Assembly: GCF_000717875.1 (NCBI RefSeq)
Contig: NZ_JOCT01000012.1
Coordinates: 186,001 to 250,000, forward strand
Source: Streptomyces sp. NRRL S-455
Lineage (GTDB): Bacteria; Actinomycetota; Actinomycetes; Streptomycetales; Streptomycetaceae
DNA length: 64,000 nt
Direction of reading: 5' to 3'
A program made the position numbers and the translations under genes. A model generated the notes under the pieces. The model saw nothing but the letters and a program-made list of their open reading frames with translations, searched no databases and was not told where the DNA came from. Within the stretch, counting starts at the first letter, position 1, and the number at the start of each line of letters is the position of its first letter. Shown here piece by piece: positions 1 to 8,074 of this stretch.

Positions 1-2065
1 AACCGTTGGGCAAGAACACTTCCTCCGGTCCGCGCTCACCAACGCGCGTCCAGCCGGAAGCCGGACCACCCATGGCGCGAATCTTCGGAATCGGGTTAGA
101 AGGCAGACTGATGCTGACCTTTCCCCAACCCAGCTTGTCGGGGATCGCCCAGTTGAGCAGATCAATCACGGTATTGATTGCGCTCTTCGCGGCAGTCCCC
201 ACAGCGGAAGCAAGCGACGACGCAAAGCCACCCAGCTTGGAAAGCCCGCTCTTGATGCCGTTAATCACGGCGCCACCGATGGACTTACCGGCGCTCACCA
301 GAGACGACAGCGCTGCGAGAAGCCGCGCGGGAAGTCCCTTCACGAAACCAACGACGGCGTCGAGTCCAGCCTTCGCCTTTTCCTTAACCCACTTAAACGC
401 GTTCGTCGTCGCGTCGACAATCGTGTCCCAGTGCTGAATGATCAGACCCGGGCCGGTGAAGTTCAGGAACAGATTCTTGATCCAGTTGAAGACACCCTTG
501 ATCTTCTCCCAAACCCACTCGAAAGCCTGAGTCGTGTACTGCACGATCGTGTCCCATTTGGCAACGATGATTGCCACAAGGCCAACAATCGCAGCAATGA
601 GAAGACCGATCGGCCCCATGGCGATAAGCCACGCTGCCGCCATACGAGCCGCCTGAAGCATGGCCTGAGCGCCCATGAGTACCCAGCCGCCGACAACCGT
701 TGCGGCACTCACTACGGCCGTAGCCGCCGACTTGATCCACCCGCCGACCACAGACCAGTGTGCGAGCACCTGCGTTGCCGCCGAAGTGGTGGACGTCGTC
801 GCCGTCGTGATCCACGCCGTCACGTTCGCTATCGCCGTTTGCGTCGCCGTGATACCCCATGCAATCAGCGCAGGGAGAAGAACGACCGTGATCAGACCGG
901 CAATGGTGCCGAATATCGCGCTGTGCTGCGAGACGAAACCGGCGGCAGTAGCGAAGGCTCGCCCGACAGTGCTCAGCTTCCCGGCAAGCGATTCCACAGC
1001 CGGAATAACCGTTGTCCCCAGGAAGTCAGTGAGCCCCGACTTAAGCGCCCGGGTGAACTGCGCAACTCGGTTCGCGGCGTTGTCGTGCATCGTGTCGCCT
1101 GCCTTTTTGGCAGCGCCGTCAACCTTGCCCAGCGCCGAAACGGCAGTGTCAACGTCCATCGAATAAAGGGCGTCACCCAAGTCTTCAGCCTGTGTTCCAA
1201 AAAGGTTCACAGCGGCGGCAGATCGTTCCGCCGGGTCCTTTATAGCTCGAAGCTTGTCGAGCGTCAGACCCAAAGCTTCCTGCGCTGCCGGACCACCCGC
1301 AGCTATCTTCTTCCGCATATCGTCTGCGTTCAGGCCGATTGCCTTGAAGCCGTCGATAGTGGTCTGACTGCCGTCAATGGCGCGGATGCTGAATTCCTTG
1401 AACGCGTCGGCAACAATGTCAGCGTCACGCGCGCCGCCCTGTAGACCCTGCTGAATCAGACCCATTGCAGTCTGACCGTCGAGCCCCAGTTTCCTGAACT
1501 GAGTCCCGTATTCGTTGAACGTGTCCAACAGGTCTTGCGACTTGTTGGCGCCTTCCTGTGCGCCACGAACGAGAATGTCAAACGCTTCGTTCGCGTTGTC
1601 GGCAAGCCCCGTTTTAATCATCTGGCCGACGGCATTCGATGTTGGTCCGACTTCGTCGCCCAGGACCGCAGCGACGTCCATTGCCTTCTTGGAGATATCC
1701 GCCATTTCGTCGGCGGTAGCTCCGGCAGGCACAAGGCCCTGTTGCCAAAGGTTCTTCAGGGCTTCGTTCGCGTCGGCCACAGACTCGCCGTAGCCGTCGG
1801 CGTACACGGCACCGGCGGCTTCGCCTAGCTTCTTAGCCTCAGCGGGAGACGCGCCCAACTGCGCTGCCAGCAAGTCATTGCTAACTTCCTTCTCCAGCGC
1901 CGACGCAATGCCCATGCCGATACCGACGGCGATAGCGCCACCCGCAGCAAGCGCAAGTCCCTTCGCGTGCTCACCGAACGCGCTGACTTCCTGCGCCGCA
2001 TCGTCGAGCGTCTGGGACAACTGTTCAGCGTCGCCCATGATCGTGACCTGAATCGGTCGAGCCAC
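1..2065 (-). CDS. Phage tail tape measure protein (5' part, runs off left edge)
   Basis: The product sets tail length and acts in DNA ejection. About 688 codons are visible and the frame is open to base 1. The start is GTG at 2065, preceded by an AGGGGG ribosome site. The N-terminus has a phage-tail motif (DAEQLSQTLDDAAQEVSAF) followed by a glycine/alanine hydrophobic stretch (AAGGAIAVGIGMGIAS). A region typical of phage tail tape measure domains follows (for example GLDGQTAMGLIQQGLQGG). The last visible residues read GERGPEEVFLPNG, a motif common in the middle or C-terminal part of actinophage tape measures. It follows the tail chaperone pair, the standard siphovirus order. Confidence 0.93.
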   Translation of the reverse strand, partial: MARPIQVTIMGDAEQLSQTLDDAAQEVSAFGEHAKGLALAAGGAIAVGIGMGIASALEKEVSNDLLAAQLGASPAEAKKLGEAAGAVYADGYGESVADANEALKNLWQQGLVPAGATADEMADISKKAMDVAAVLGDEVGPTSNAVGQMIKTGLADNANEAFDILVRGAQEGANKSQDLLDTFNEYGTQFRKLGLDGQTAMGLIQQGLQGGARDADIVADAFKEFSIRAIDGSQTTIDGFKAIGLNADDMRKKIAAGGPAAQEALGLTLDKLRAIKDPAERSAAAVNLFGTQAEDLGDALYSMDVDTAVSALGKVDGAAKKAGDTMHDNAANRVAQFTRALKSGLTDFLGTTVIPAVESLAGKLSTVGRAFATAAGFVSQHSAIFGTIAGLITVVLLPALIAWGITATQTAIANVTAWITTATTSTTSAATQVLAHWSVVGGWIKSAATAVVSAATVVGGWVLMGAQAMLQAARMAAAWLIAMGPIGLLIAAIVGLVAIIVAKWDTIVQYTTQAFEWVWEKIKGVFNWIKNLFLNFTGPGLIIQHWDTIVDATTNAFKWVKEKAKAGLDAVVGFVKGLPARLLAALSSLVSAGKSIGGAVINGIKSGLSKLGGFASSLASAVGTAAKSAINTVIDLLNWAIPDKLGWGKVSISLPSNPIPKIRAMGGPASGWTRVGERGPEEVFLPNG

Positions 2066-2075
2066 AGCGCACCCC

Positions 2076-2557
2076 CTAAGTCATAACCGGCGTGCGCCGC
2101 TCACTGCCGCTAGCTGCACTTCGCCCACCACGAGAAGACCGGCGAATTTCCTTCTTCTCCGCCTCAATGTCCTCGGCCATCTGTTCAACCAACGCGTTGA
2201 AATCGCGAAGTTCCATGCTGCGCACGTCCGACCATGTGAGCCCCTTGAAGTGGCCGATCAGACGTGCGCACGCAATCACGCGTTGGCTTCGGTAGGGTCC
2301 GGCTTTCCCTTGCCCTTCAGGTTGATCTTCAGCGCGCCGACGTCCTCAAGCGTGATATCCGGGTACTTACGCTTCATCGTCACGTACGCCATGGCCTTAA
2401 GCATCGGAGCGCGACGCGCACCCGGCTTGTTAAGCATGTCGAGCGGCTGACCGGTGATCTCCTCGATGGCGTCAATCTCGTCCAGCGTGAGGGAATCAAG
2501 CTTGAGGTCAAGCGTGAAGTCAGTGGGGATCTCACGCTTCGGGGTGCGCTGAGGCAT
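2076..2557 (-). CDS. Tail assembly chaperone, -1 frameshift fusion (lambda G-T type)
   Basis: Two overlapping frames lie directly before the tape measure gene. The upstream frame contains G GGA AAG on the minus strand at 2309-2303, phased exactly as X XXY YYZ, the same heptamer used by lambda G/T. Slipping back one base there reads AGPYRSQRVIACARL and enters the second frame, which is open to 2076, giving a fused chaperone. The second frame (2279-2076, GTG start, GTGA overlap with the first stop) could also be started independently. In the family, the fusion and the short form bind the tape measure during tail assembly and are absent from virions. The frameshift is inferred from the heptamer, phase and synteny. 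Confidence 0.8.
2276..2557 (-). CDS. Tail assembly chaperone, short form (lambda G type)
   Basis: This is the 93-residue zero-frame product. It starts at ATG 2557 after TTGGAGAG and ends at 2276. It is a small charged protein (DFTLDLKLDSLTLDEIDAIE, then LNKPGARRAPMLKAMAYVTM) that resembles short chaperones found between tail protein and tape measure genes in HK97-like siphoviruses. The C-terminal lysine/glycine run (KINLKGKGKPDPTEANA) covers the slippery heptamer. Expression is coupled to the upstream gp10-like gene, whose stop lies at 2559. Confidence 0.82.
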   Translation of the reverse strand: MPQRTPKREIPTDFTLDLKLDSLTLDEIDAIEEITGQPLDMLNKPGARRAPMLKAMAYVTMKRKYPDITLEDVGALKINLKGKGKPDPTEANA

Positions 2558-2558
2558 A

Positions 2559-2990
2559 TCAACTCTCCAAGAATTTGCGAACGACGGCGTCAATGCGACG
2601 CTCATACGTAGCGGCCACAGCGTCCGACTTACGCGCCATGGCACGGAAAAGGAACCGGTTCGGCTTGATGTTGTGCGCTTTCCAGCCGAAGTGAATTGCG
2701 GCAGCGTAAGGAACGCGCGCGGCAGAACCAGCCTTGATGACGGCACCCTTCACAGACGCCGTGACCTTGATGGACTTGTCCAGCTTGCCCGGACGGTACT
2801 TCTTCGATGACTTCGCATCGCGCTGACCGTCCGGGCTTTCTTGCTTCGCCTGGGGAATGAGGACTTCGCCGGAAGCCTTATTAGCTTCACGGACGGCCTT
2901 ATTCAGTTCCTTATCCCTCAGGCTCCGCACATTGCGCTGAAACTCCCGAAGCCCCTCAACACGAATCGTGTACGCGGAGCGTTGGGCCAT
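2559..2990 (-). CDS. HK97 gp10-like tail/neck completion protein
   Basis: The 143-residue protein begins MAQRSAYTIRVEGLREFQRN, with a lysine/arginine-rich helix, and ends with PYAAAIHFGWKAHNIKPNRF and a helical tail. The central 'PY..AIHFGW' motif is characteristic of the HK97-gp10 family, which acts at the head-tail joint or in tail completion. The start codon overlaps the preceding stop by one base (TAATG at 2992-2988), so translation is coupled to the major tail protein gene. It usually precedes the major tail protein in HK97-like phages; here it follows it, a mild order variation. Confidence 0.8.
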   Translation of the reverse strand: MAQRSAYTIRVEGLREFQRNVRSLRDKELNKAVREANKASGEVLIPQAKQESPDGQRDAKSSKKYRPGKLDKSIKVTASVKGAVIKAGSAARVPYAAAIHFGWKAHNIKPNRFLFRAMARKSDAVAATYERRIDAVVRKFLES

Positions 2991-3973
2991 TACGGCTCGA
3001 CCGGCGTACCGGGCTCGACGTACGTCAGCTTCAGTGCGGCAGTGCCGTCGCCCGGGTCAAGGACGCGGAACGGCAGGTTATGAACCGTGACTTCGTCCGT
3101 GGCCGCTTCGGGAGACTCGCCCGTGAACTGAATCGCCGGAGCCTCAATCGTCAGCGACGAACCAGGCAGCACGCCGACGAACTCAACCCGCAGGGAGCAC
3201 AGTTCACCGGCAATGAAAGCCTCATACAGCCCCAGCGAAGCGGCGCTGAACTCACCTTCAAGGGTGCCTTCGTACGTGGGCACAGCGTTCCGAATCGGCT
3301 TCTTCTTCAGCTCGTTACCGCGCAGGAAACGCCGGTCCGTCTTCATACCCAGTTCGCCGGTCAGTTCCAGCGACGTAGCGTCGAACGCAACCGCGCTGCC
3401 GCCACGGGAAAGCTCGACGCCGGTACGCGTCCAGTCGTACGGGTACGCGTCAACCGGGTACGTGGGCGCCACGATCTGTGCCGGGTTGGTCGTGTGCTGC
3501 ACGTCCTGAAAGTCGAACGTGACGTTCAGCTTGACGGCTTCCTCAACCTCAGCGGTAAGGCTCCATTCGGTCGCCACGCAGCCCAGGTGCTTGTAAGCCG
3601 CCTTAGTGCCGTCGGTGCCGGGTCGGACCATCTGCGCAGAGAATGAGGGCGCCTGAGTGACGTCTGACGTCTCGATGACGGTCGTCTTCACGCCGCCCAC
3701 GTCGGTAACGGTGGCCTTGTCGAAAGCGGCAGTCAGAAGAGAACCGGCACCCGCGTCGAGTAGGTCAACTTCAAGTTCGCCTTCACCGCCCATGTTGACG
3801 ACGTTTCGCCGGTCAGCGCGTGCCGTCTGCATCCCGGCGCGGAAGCCGACAGACTCAATGAATTCGCGCGAAGTCTTCCAGCTATCCGCCTGCCCCTCGT
3901 AACCCTCAACGACGGCAGACAGGGTGCCGTAAGAATCCTCGCGGCCGATGCCAATGCTTGCGTCCAGCGCCAT
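2990..3973 (-). CDS. Major tail (tube) protein
   Basis: A 327-residue protein with the acidic composition and beta-rich pattern of siphovirus tube proteins. It begins MALDASIGIGREDSYGTLSA (start ATG 3973 after AAGGGGGCGCACGC) and has a C-terminal region rich in EGEFSAASLGLYEAFIAG and VHNLPFRVLDPGDG. The sequence is consistent with actinophage 'phage tail tube' families, and the position between tail terminator and tail chaperone supports this. No Ig-like extension is evident. The role as tube subunit is inferred mainly from synteny plus general sequence character. Confidence 0.82.
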   Translation of the reverse strand: MALDASIGIGREDSYGTLSAVVEGYEGQADSWKTSREFIESVGFRAGMQTARADRRNVVNMGGEGELEVDLLDAGAGSLLTAAFDKATVTDVGGVKTTVIETSDVTQAPSFSAQMVRPGTDGTKAAYKHLGCVATEWSLTAEVEEAVKLNVTFDFQDVQHTTNPAQIVAPTYPVDAYPYDWTRTGVELSRGGSAVAFDATSLELTGELGMKTDRRFLRGNELKKKPIRNAVPTYEGTLEGEFSAASLGLYEAFIAGELCSLRVEFVGVLPGSSLTIEAPAIQFTGESPEAATDEVTVHNLPFRVLDPGDGTAALKLTYVEPGTPVEP

Positions 3974-3987
3974 GCGTGCGCCCCCTT

Positions 3988-4425
3988 CTATTGGTAGACG
4001 CGCCCACGAACACGGACGCGAACGGTCAGCGCTGCATAAGCGCCGTCAGTGGTTTCAGTCGACTCGACAGACGCCGATTCCGGCCGGACGTCGAGCAACC
4101 CGGGAACCGAAGCAAGGTTGGCGTTCAGCGCTGCACAAGCCGCCTTCACGTGGTCGCGTATCTCATACACGGAACGCTCAGCGTCAATCGGGTTGCCCGG
4201 GGTCGTAACAACGGCGTGCGCTTCAACGTAGCCGGTTACGTTGGTCGGCTTCGCGCCGGAGCGCATAGCCACGGGGGCGAGGTCATCGTCTGTGGTCGCC
4301 CCCAGCCACACACTCTTACGTCGGGCAGTGTCGCCCGTTTCCGCGAATGTGCACTGAACCCCCGTCGGCACGGTCGCCTTCAGGGTTTCGAAAAGTGCAA
4401 CCTTCGCGTCAAAGATCAGTGCCAC
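3988..4425 (-). CDS. Probable tail terminator / minor tail protein
   Basis: A 145-residue protein (GTG start at 4425 preceded by GAGGGGCGCACC). It begins with LIFDAKVALFETLKATVPTG and has a central AERSVYEIRDHVKAACAALN helix and an ALTVRVRVRGRVYQ terminal strand. Size, beta/alpha pattern and position between the connector and tail tube genes fit tail terminators (lambda gpU-like). No diagnostic catalytic motif exists for this family, so the assignment relies on synteny. Confidence 0.62.
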   Translation of the reverse strand: MALIFDAKVALFETLKATVPTGVQCTFAETGDTARRKSVWLGATTDDDLAPVAMRSGAKPTNVTGYVEAHAVVTTPGNPIDAERSVYEIRDHVKAACAALNANLASVPGLLDVRPESASVESTETTDGAYAALTVRVRVRGRVYQ

Positions 4426-4435
4426 GGTGCGCCCC

Positions 4436-4804
4436 TCACATGAAAATGAACGGCAGGCGCACCCGGTACAGATTCAGCTTCGCGTTCACTTCGGGAAGTG
4501 ACGTCGGACGCCAATGGCCACCGGCTTGCGCCAACTGGATTGACCCGAACTCTGATTGAAGCTGAAGCGCCCGATCGGGAATTCGCGACACGTGGTCGAG
4601 CACGTATTGCCGCGCCAAAGTGCGCACACACCAACGGATCGTTTCCGGCGTCGGATTCTCTGCGGTGTCCCACTTCTGTCCGCAGTACGTCTCCACCGTT
4701 TCAACGGCGAAGTCGATTGCCTCAGACAAAAGCTCATCCGAGAAAAGGGAGACGTCGTCCAACCCGTCCAGCGTGCGAAGCTCATCTATCGTCGCGTATG
4801 CCAC
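4436..4804 (-). CDS. Head-tail connector protein (HK97 gp6-like)
   Basis: A 122-residue protein with GTG start at 4804 (GAAGGGGGCGCAGC upstream). The N-terminus MAYATIDELRTLDGLDD followed by ELLSEAIDFAVETVETYCGQ has the helical pattern of gp6-like/adaptor proteins ('Phage_connect' type), which form a ring under the portal. It directly follows the capsid gene, the usual place. The 20-bp palindrome at 4845-4864 lies in the gap before it. Confidence 0.7.
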   Translation of the reverse strand: MAYATIDELRTLDGLDDVSLFSDELLSEAIDFAVETVETYCGQKWDTAENPTPETIRWCVRTLARQYVLDHVSRIPDRALQLQSEFGSIQLAQAGGHWRPTSLPEVNAKLNLYRVRLPFIFM

Positions 4805-4844
4805 GCTGCGCCCCCTTCAAGGGACCCAGGGTCAGGGGCGCCCC

Positions 4845-4864
4845 GACTACTCACGTGAGTAGTC
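4845..4864. promoter_or_regulatory. Palindromic phage operator/stoperator candidate, copy 1
   Basis: Perfect 20-bp palindrome GACTACTCACGTGAGTAGTC in the gap between the capsid stop (4893) and the connector start (4804). It recurs at 8055 (identical), 9670 (one symmetric change) and 11808 (identical). Recurrence only in gene gaps of the prophage suggests a repressor or other dimeric DNA-binding protein site. A transcript hairpin role is possible but the palindrome has no loop. Confidence 0.75.
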
Positions 4865-4892
4865 AGGAACGCCCCACAACGCCTAGGGGAGA

Positions 4893-6068
4893 TCAGGCAC
4901 CGACGGTCAGAACCTTCGCGCCACGGGCGTCAACAAGCAGACCGTCCGCACGCTGAAGGAACCGGTAAACGATCTGGTCAGTGCTGAACTTCGCGTCGAC
5001 CGAACGGTCGACACGCAGCGAACCGGCGAAGCGCACCCTGTACTTGCTCAGGTCAGCAAACAGGATCTTGTTCACCGGCATGCCGTCGTCAGTCTCAACA
5101 ACCTTGCCGTTAAACAGGTTTGGGGCGCCGACGGTAAGACCGGACTGCCAAAGGTACTGGCCGTTCGCGTCCTTCAGCTTGCGCATCTGCGCCGCACGAA
5201 GATCGTTAACGACGTACTTCGCGTTCGTCCGGTACGCCGAAGGAACCTCATGGAACAGGTCAATCAGCGCGTCGGAAACAGTCGAGTCCTCAGCGACGGC
5301 GGAGAAAGTAGCCGTGGCCGGAGACGCGTCGGTCAGGATGCCGCGCGGCTGTCCCGTACCGGTACCGGTGATGAAGTGGCGACCCATGGCGTCACCAATG
5401 GCCGGACCCGCGTCGCTCACCAGGAAGCCGACAAGGTCAAGAACCTGGTCGGTGGCGAACTCATACGACACGACCGAAGCGAAGCCGTACTTGAAACCGC
5501 CCATGCTCCGCTGAGTGGTGGCCGGGTAGCTCTCGGGGATCTCCTGAGTCTCACCGACGATGGAAGCCGAAGAGCGCCCGGTGATCACCGTGAAGTCGAG
5601 CGGGTTAGCGTCGCTCGTGGTGAACGTGGTCGCGCCACCGCGCATGATGGCCGACCGCTCGACCGCCTGTGCGATGAGCTGACCGTAAAGGGTCCGGCTC
5701 AGGACGTTCGGGTTACCGGCCTTCGTGCCGTCGCGCTTCTCAGGGGCGAACTCGAAGGAACGAGCCTCACCCAGGTTGCCCGCACGAAGGACAGCTTCGT
5801 CAGTCTGCTCAGTGGCGCCGGAACGCTGCGAAGCGCCCGAACCCTGAAGGCCAGACAGAAGGGACGTCACAGCGTCGGTCGCCTTAATGGCGTCGATGCC
5901 ACGCTTGATCCGACCGTCGAAATCGGCAACGGCAGTGAGAAGGCGCTCTTCCTTCTCGCGCGCCTCAGCCGTCATCTCCTTACCGGCGAATTCATCAGTC
6001 AGCGCCCGAAGCTCAGCGGTCGCACGCTCGCGCGCCTCAAAGTTGGCGCTCAGGGTAGTAGCGTCCAT
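4893..6068 (-). CDS. Major capsid protein, HK97 fold
   Basis: A 391-residue capsid precursor. Residues 1 to about 110 form a charged, coiled-coil scaffolding (delta) domain. The body matches HK97-family capsids: TTFTTSDANPLDFTVITGR, then QEIPESYPAT, then a shell domain containing FITGTGTGQPRGIL. The start ATG 6068 follows AAGGAG. The protease gene just upstream presumably removes the delta domain. Family and context agree strongly. Confidence 0.95.
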   Translation of the reverse strand: MDATTLSANFEARERATAELRALTDEFAGKEMTAEAREKEERLLTAVADFDGRIKRGIDAIKATDAVTSLLSGLQGSGASQRSGATEQTDEAVLRAGNLGEARSFEFAPEKRDGTKAGNPNVLSRTLYGQLIAQAVERSAIMRGGATTFTTSDANPLDFTVITGRSSASIVGETQEIPESYPATTQRSMGGFKYGFASVVSYEFATDQVLDLVGFLVSDAGPAIGDAMGRHFITGTGTGQPRGILTDASPATATFSAVAEDSTVSDALIDLFHEVPSAYRTNAKYVVNDLRAAQMRKLKDANGQYLWQSGLTVGAPNLFNGKVVETDDGMPVNKILFADLSKYRVRFAGSLRVDRSVDAKFSTDQIVYRFLQRADGLLVDARGAKVLTVGA

Positions 6069-6079
6069 GCGGACACTCC

Positions 6080-6718
6080 TTACTTAGAAAGCGCGCGGAC
6101 AAGGGCACGCGCGTCAGGGTGAGAAGCCGGGGCTGCATCGCTGACCGGCTGGGAATCGCGCTCTTCGATCGGGGGCGCGAACTCCCCAATACGCAACGCC
6201 TCTTCAATCGAGCGAAGCGACGCTTGCGTAGTCGGATAGGCAGGGTTCACGACCGGACCCAACTCGACTACATCCATGGCAGTGATCTCGCGAACGGGAA
6301 GCCCGGTTTCCGGATCGTCGTCGTCAGCGCGTCGCTGTCCGCCGTCGAGCACTCGGAACGTGAAAGACGACCCCTGAAGGTCGCCCCGCTTCAGAAGCTC
6401 CGCAACGTCACGGCCAACTGTCGTATCCGGCAAGTCGATTTCGTACCAACCGCCTTCGCGGTCTTCACCAACCCGCAACGTGCCAGACGACGTGCGCCCC
6501 AGAAGTGCGCGCGTGTCATGGTTGAAGGTTGCGTACACGTCGTTCTGTCGTAGCGACGGAGCACCGGCCCCGGGAACAATGCGTTCCCGGAAGCCGCCCA
6601 GGTCATGACTCAGCTCATTGAACCGGTACGCATACCCGCGCATAGAAATACGCCCGTCGGTGGACGCGCGCTCTTCCAGTGCTCCGCGCGCGAACCGAAG
6701 CTCACGCGTCGTCGTCAT
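6080..6718 (-). CDS. Prohead protease, HK97 family
   Basis: A 212-residue serine protease of the U35 type that cleaves the capsid scaffolding domain during head maturation. It shows the family pattern: an N-terminal strand RISMRGYAYRFNELS, a catalytic His in FNHDTRALLGRTSSGTLR, and the serine motif GDLQGSSFTFRV with the following VELGPVVNPAYPTTQASLR. I chose ATG 6718 (AAGGGG upstream) because the frame beyond it is low-complexity lysine/arginine. This start overlaps the portal stop by 17 bases. Confidence 0.93.
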   Translation of the reverse strand: MTTTRELRFARGALEERASTDGRISMRGYAYRFNELSHDLGGFRERIVPGAGAPSLRQNDVYATFNHDTRALLGRTSSGTLRVGEDREGGWYEIDLPDTTVGRDVAELLKRGDLQGSSFTFRVLDGGQRRADDDDPETGLPVREITAMDVVELGPVVNPAYPTTQASLRSIEEALRIGEFAPPIEERDSQPVSDAAPASHPDARALVRALSK

Positions 6719-8033
6719 CTTCAGTTGCCCCTTCGTCTTCCGGCTCTTCGTCCGGCTTCTCTTCGGGCGGCTCGATGGCCGGGGGAGTAGGCGCCGGTTC
6801 CTGCTCTTCACCGACTTCACCCAGGTTCATAGGCACCCGGTACGTCTCGCCCAACCCGTCCGGCAACGGGGGCATGTCCTCAGCGGCTCGCACTTCGTCA
6901 ATGCTGTAAATGCCGTTCTGAAGACCGATGCTCCAAAGCTCCATTCGTTCCTTCGGAGCGCCACGCTTGATTTCGTCAAGGTTGAACTTCACGAAGCGGA
7001 ACCGGTCGGCAGTCTCAGCAAAGAGAAGCCGATTGAAGCCGGATTCGATCCGCTCTAGCCACGGGCGAAGACTGAACATGGTGAACGCGATGTTCTGTTC
7101 AGCAAGACCGGAGCCCCACGAAGTGGAATTCGTCGCGTCGCTGATCAGGTGCGGAGGGACGCCGAAAATGCGCGCAATCTCCGGAACCTGAAACTGACGT
7201 GTCTGGAGGAACTGAGCCTCATCGGGGCTCATAGCCACCTTTGAAAACTTCGCGCCCTCAGTCAGAAGTGCAACACGATGCGCGTTGTCGACTCCGGCGT
7301 TAGCGGCACGCCACGCTTCCCGCGCACGCGCCAAACCCTCTTCGCTCATGGTGCCGGGAACTTCCACCACAGCCCCGGGCATGGCGCCGTTGGCGAAGAA
7401 CTTCGAACCGTACTTCTGAGCGGCAAGCGCAAGCCCGATGGACTCACGCGCGTACGTGATCGGGGAACATCCGACGAACTCACCCGGCAGCATCATTCCG
7501 GGAATATGAAGCACGTCGCGCGGCGTGAACCAACCCAACAGGACTTCATTGCCGTCGGCGTCAATGTCGTACGCCTCAAAAACCTTCCGGCGAAGTCCGT
7601 CCACCATGACCATGTGAACGTGAATCTTCGTCGGGTCGAGCACGTCAAGCCCAACGATGTTCGGACCGGCCCAGCGGACGGCAAGGAACGCGTTCCCCTG
7701 AAGGAGAAGCGAAAGCACCGTCTGACTCAGAATGTCAATCCGGCCCATGCCGCCCGGTTCGGCGTTCGGGTAGTCCAGCCACTCAGGGGACGCCATCTCT
7801 CGACGCGCCCCACCGCGCTTGCTGTACGTCGTCAGCGGCAGCGTGGCAATCGTCTCTGACAGAAGACGCACACAGCCGAAGACGGCAGACACCTGAAGCG
7901 CTTCCCGGGGCGTCACTGCCTCGCCGGAAGCCGCCGCAGAACCCAGGGCGTACACACTCGGGTCGTACGGCTCCCATGCGCGCTGTAGCGCCGGAGACTC
8001 GCCACGCCCGAAGAGTGCAGACCAAAAACCCAC
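6702..8033 (-). CDS. Portal protein, HK97 family
   Basis: A 443-residue portal subunit, forming the DNA entry ring at the capsid vertex. It begins MGFWSALFGRG and shows the family features: VSAVFGCVRLLSETIATLPL near residue 55, LDPTKIHVHM, DVLHIPGM, and FQVPEIARIFGVPPHLI before the C-terminal helices. The acidic, proline-rich tail (EEKPDEEPEDEGATEDDDD) is common in actinophage portals. The GTG start at 8033 has AAGGGGGCACG upstream. Confidence 0.96.
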   Translation of the reverse strand: MGFWSALFGRGESPALQRAWEPYDPSVYALGSAAASGEAVTPREALQVSAVFGCVRLLSETIATLPLTTYSKRGGARREMASPEWLDYPNAEPGGMGRIDILSQTVLSLLLQGNAFLAVRWAGPNIVGLDVLDPTKIHVHMVMVDGLRRKVFEAYDIDADGNEVLLGWFTPRDVLHIPGMMLPGEFVGCSPITYARESIGLALAAQKYGSKFFANGAMPGAVVEVPGTMSEEGLARAREAWRAANAGVDNAHRVALLTEGAKFSKVAMSPDEAQFLQTRQFQVPEIARIFGVPPHLISDATNSTSWGSGLAEQNIAFTMFSLRPWLERIESGFNRLLFAETADRFRFVKFNLDEIKRGAPKERMELWSIGLQNGIYSIDEVRAAEDMPPLPDGLGETYRVPMNLGEVGEEQEPAPTPPAIEPPEEKPDEEPEDEGATEDDDDA

Positions 8034-8054
8034 CGTGCCCCCTTCGGGTAGTGC

Positions 8055-8074
8055 GACTACTCACGTGAGTAGTC
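8055..8074. promoter_or_regulatory. Palindromic phage operator/stoperator candidate, copy 2
   Basis: Identical copy of GACTACTCACGTGAGTAGTC. It touches the stop codon of the large terminase gene (8073-8075) and lies just before the portal gene start at 8033. See copy 1 at 4845 for the interpretation. Confidence 0.75.
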
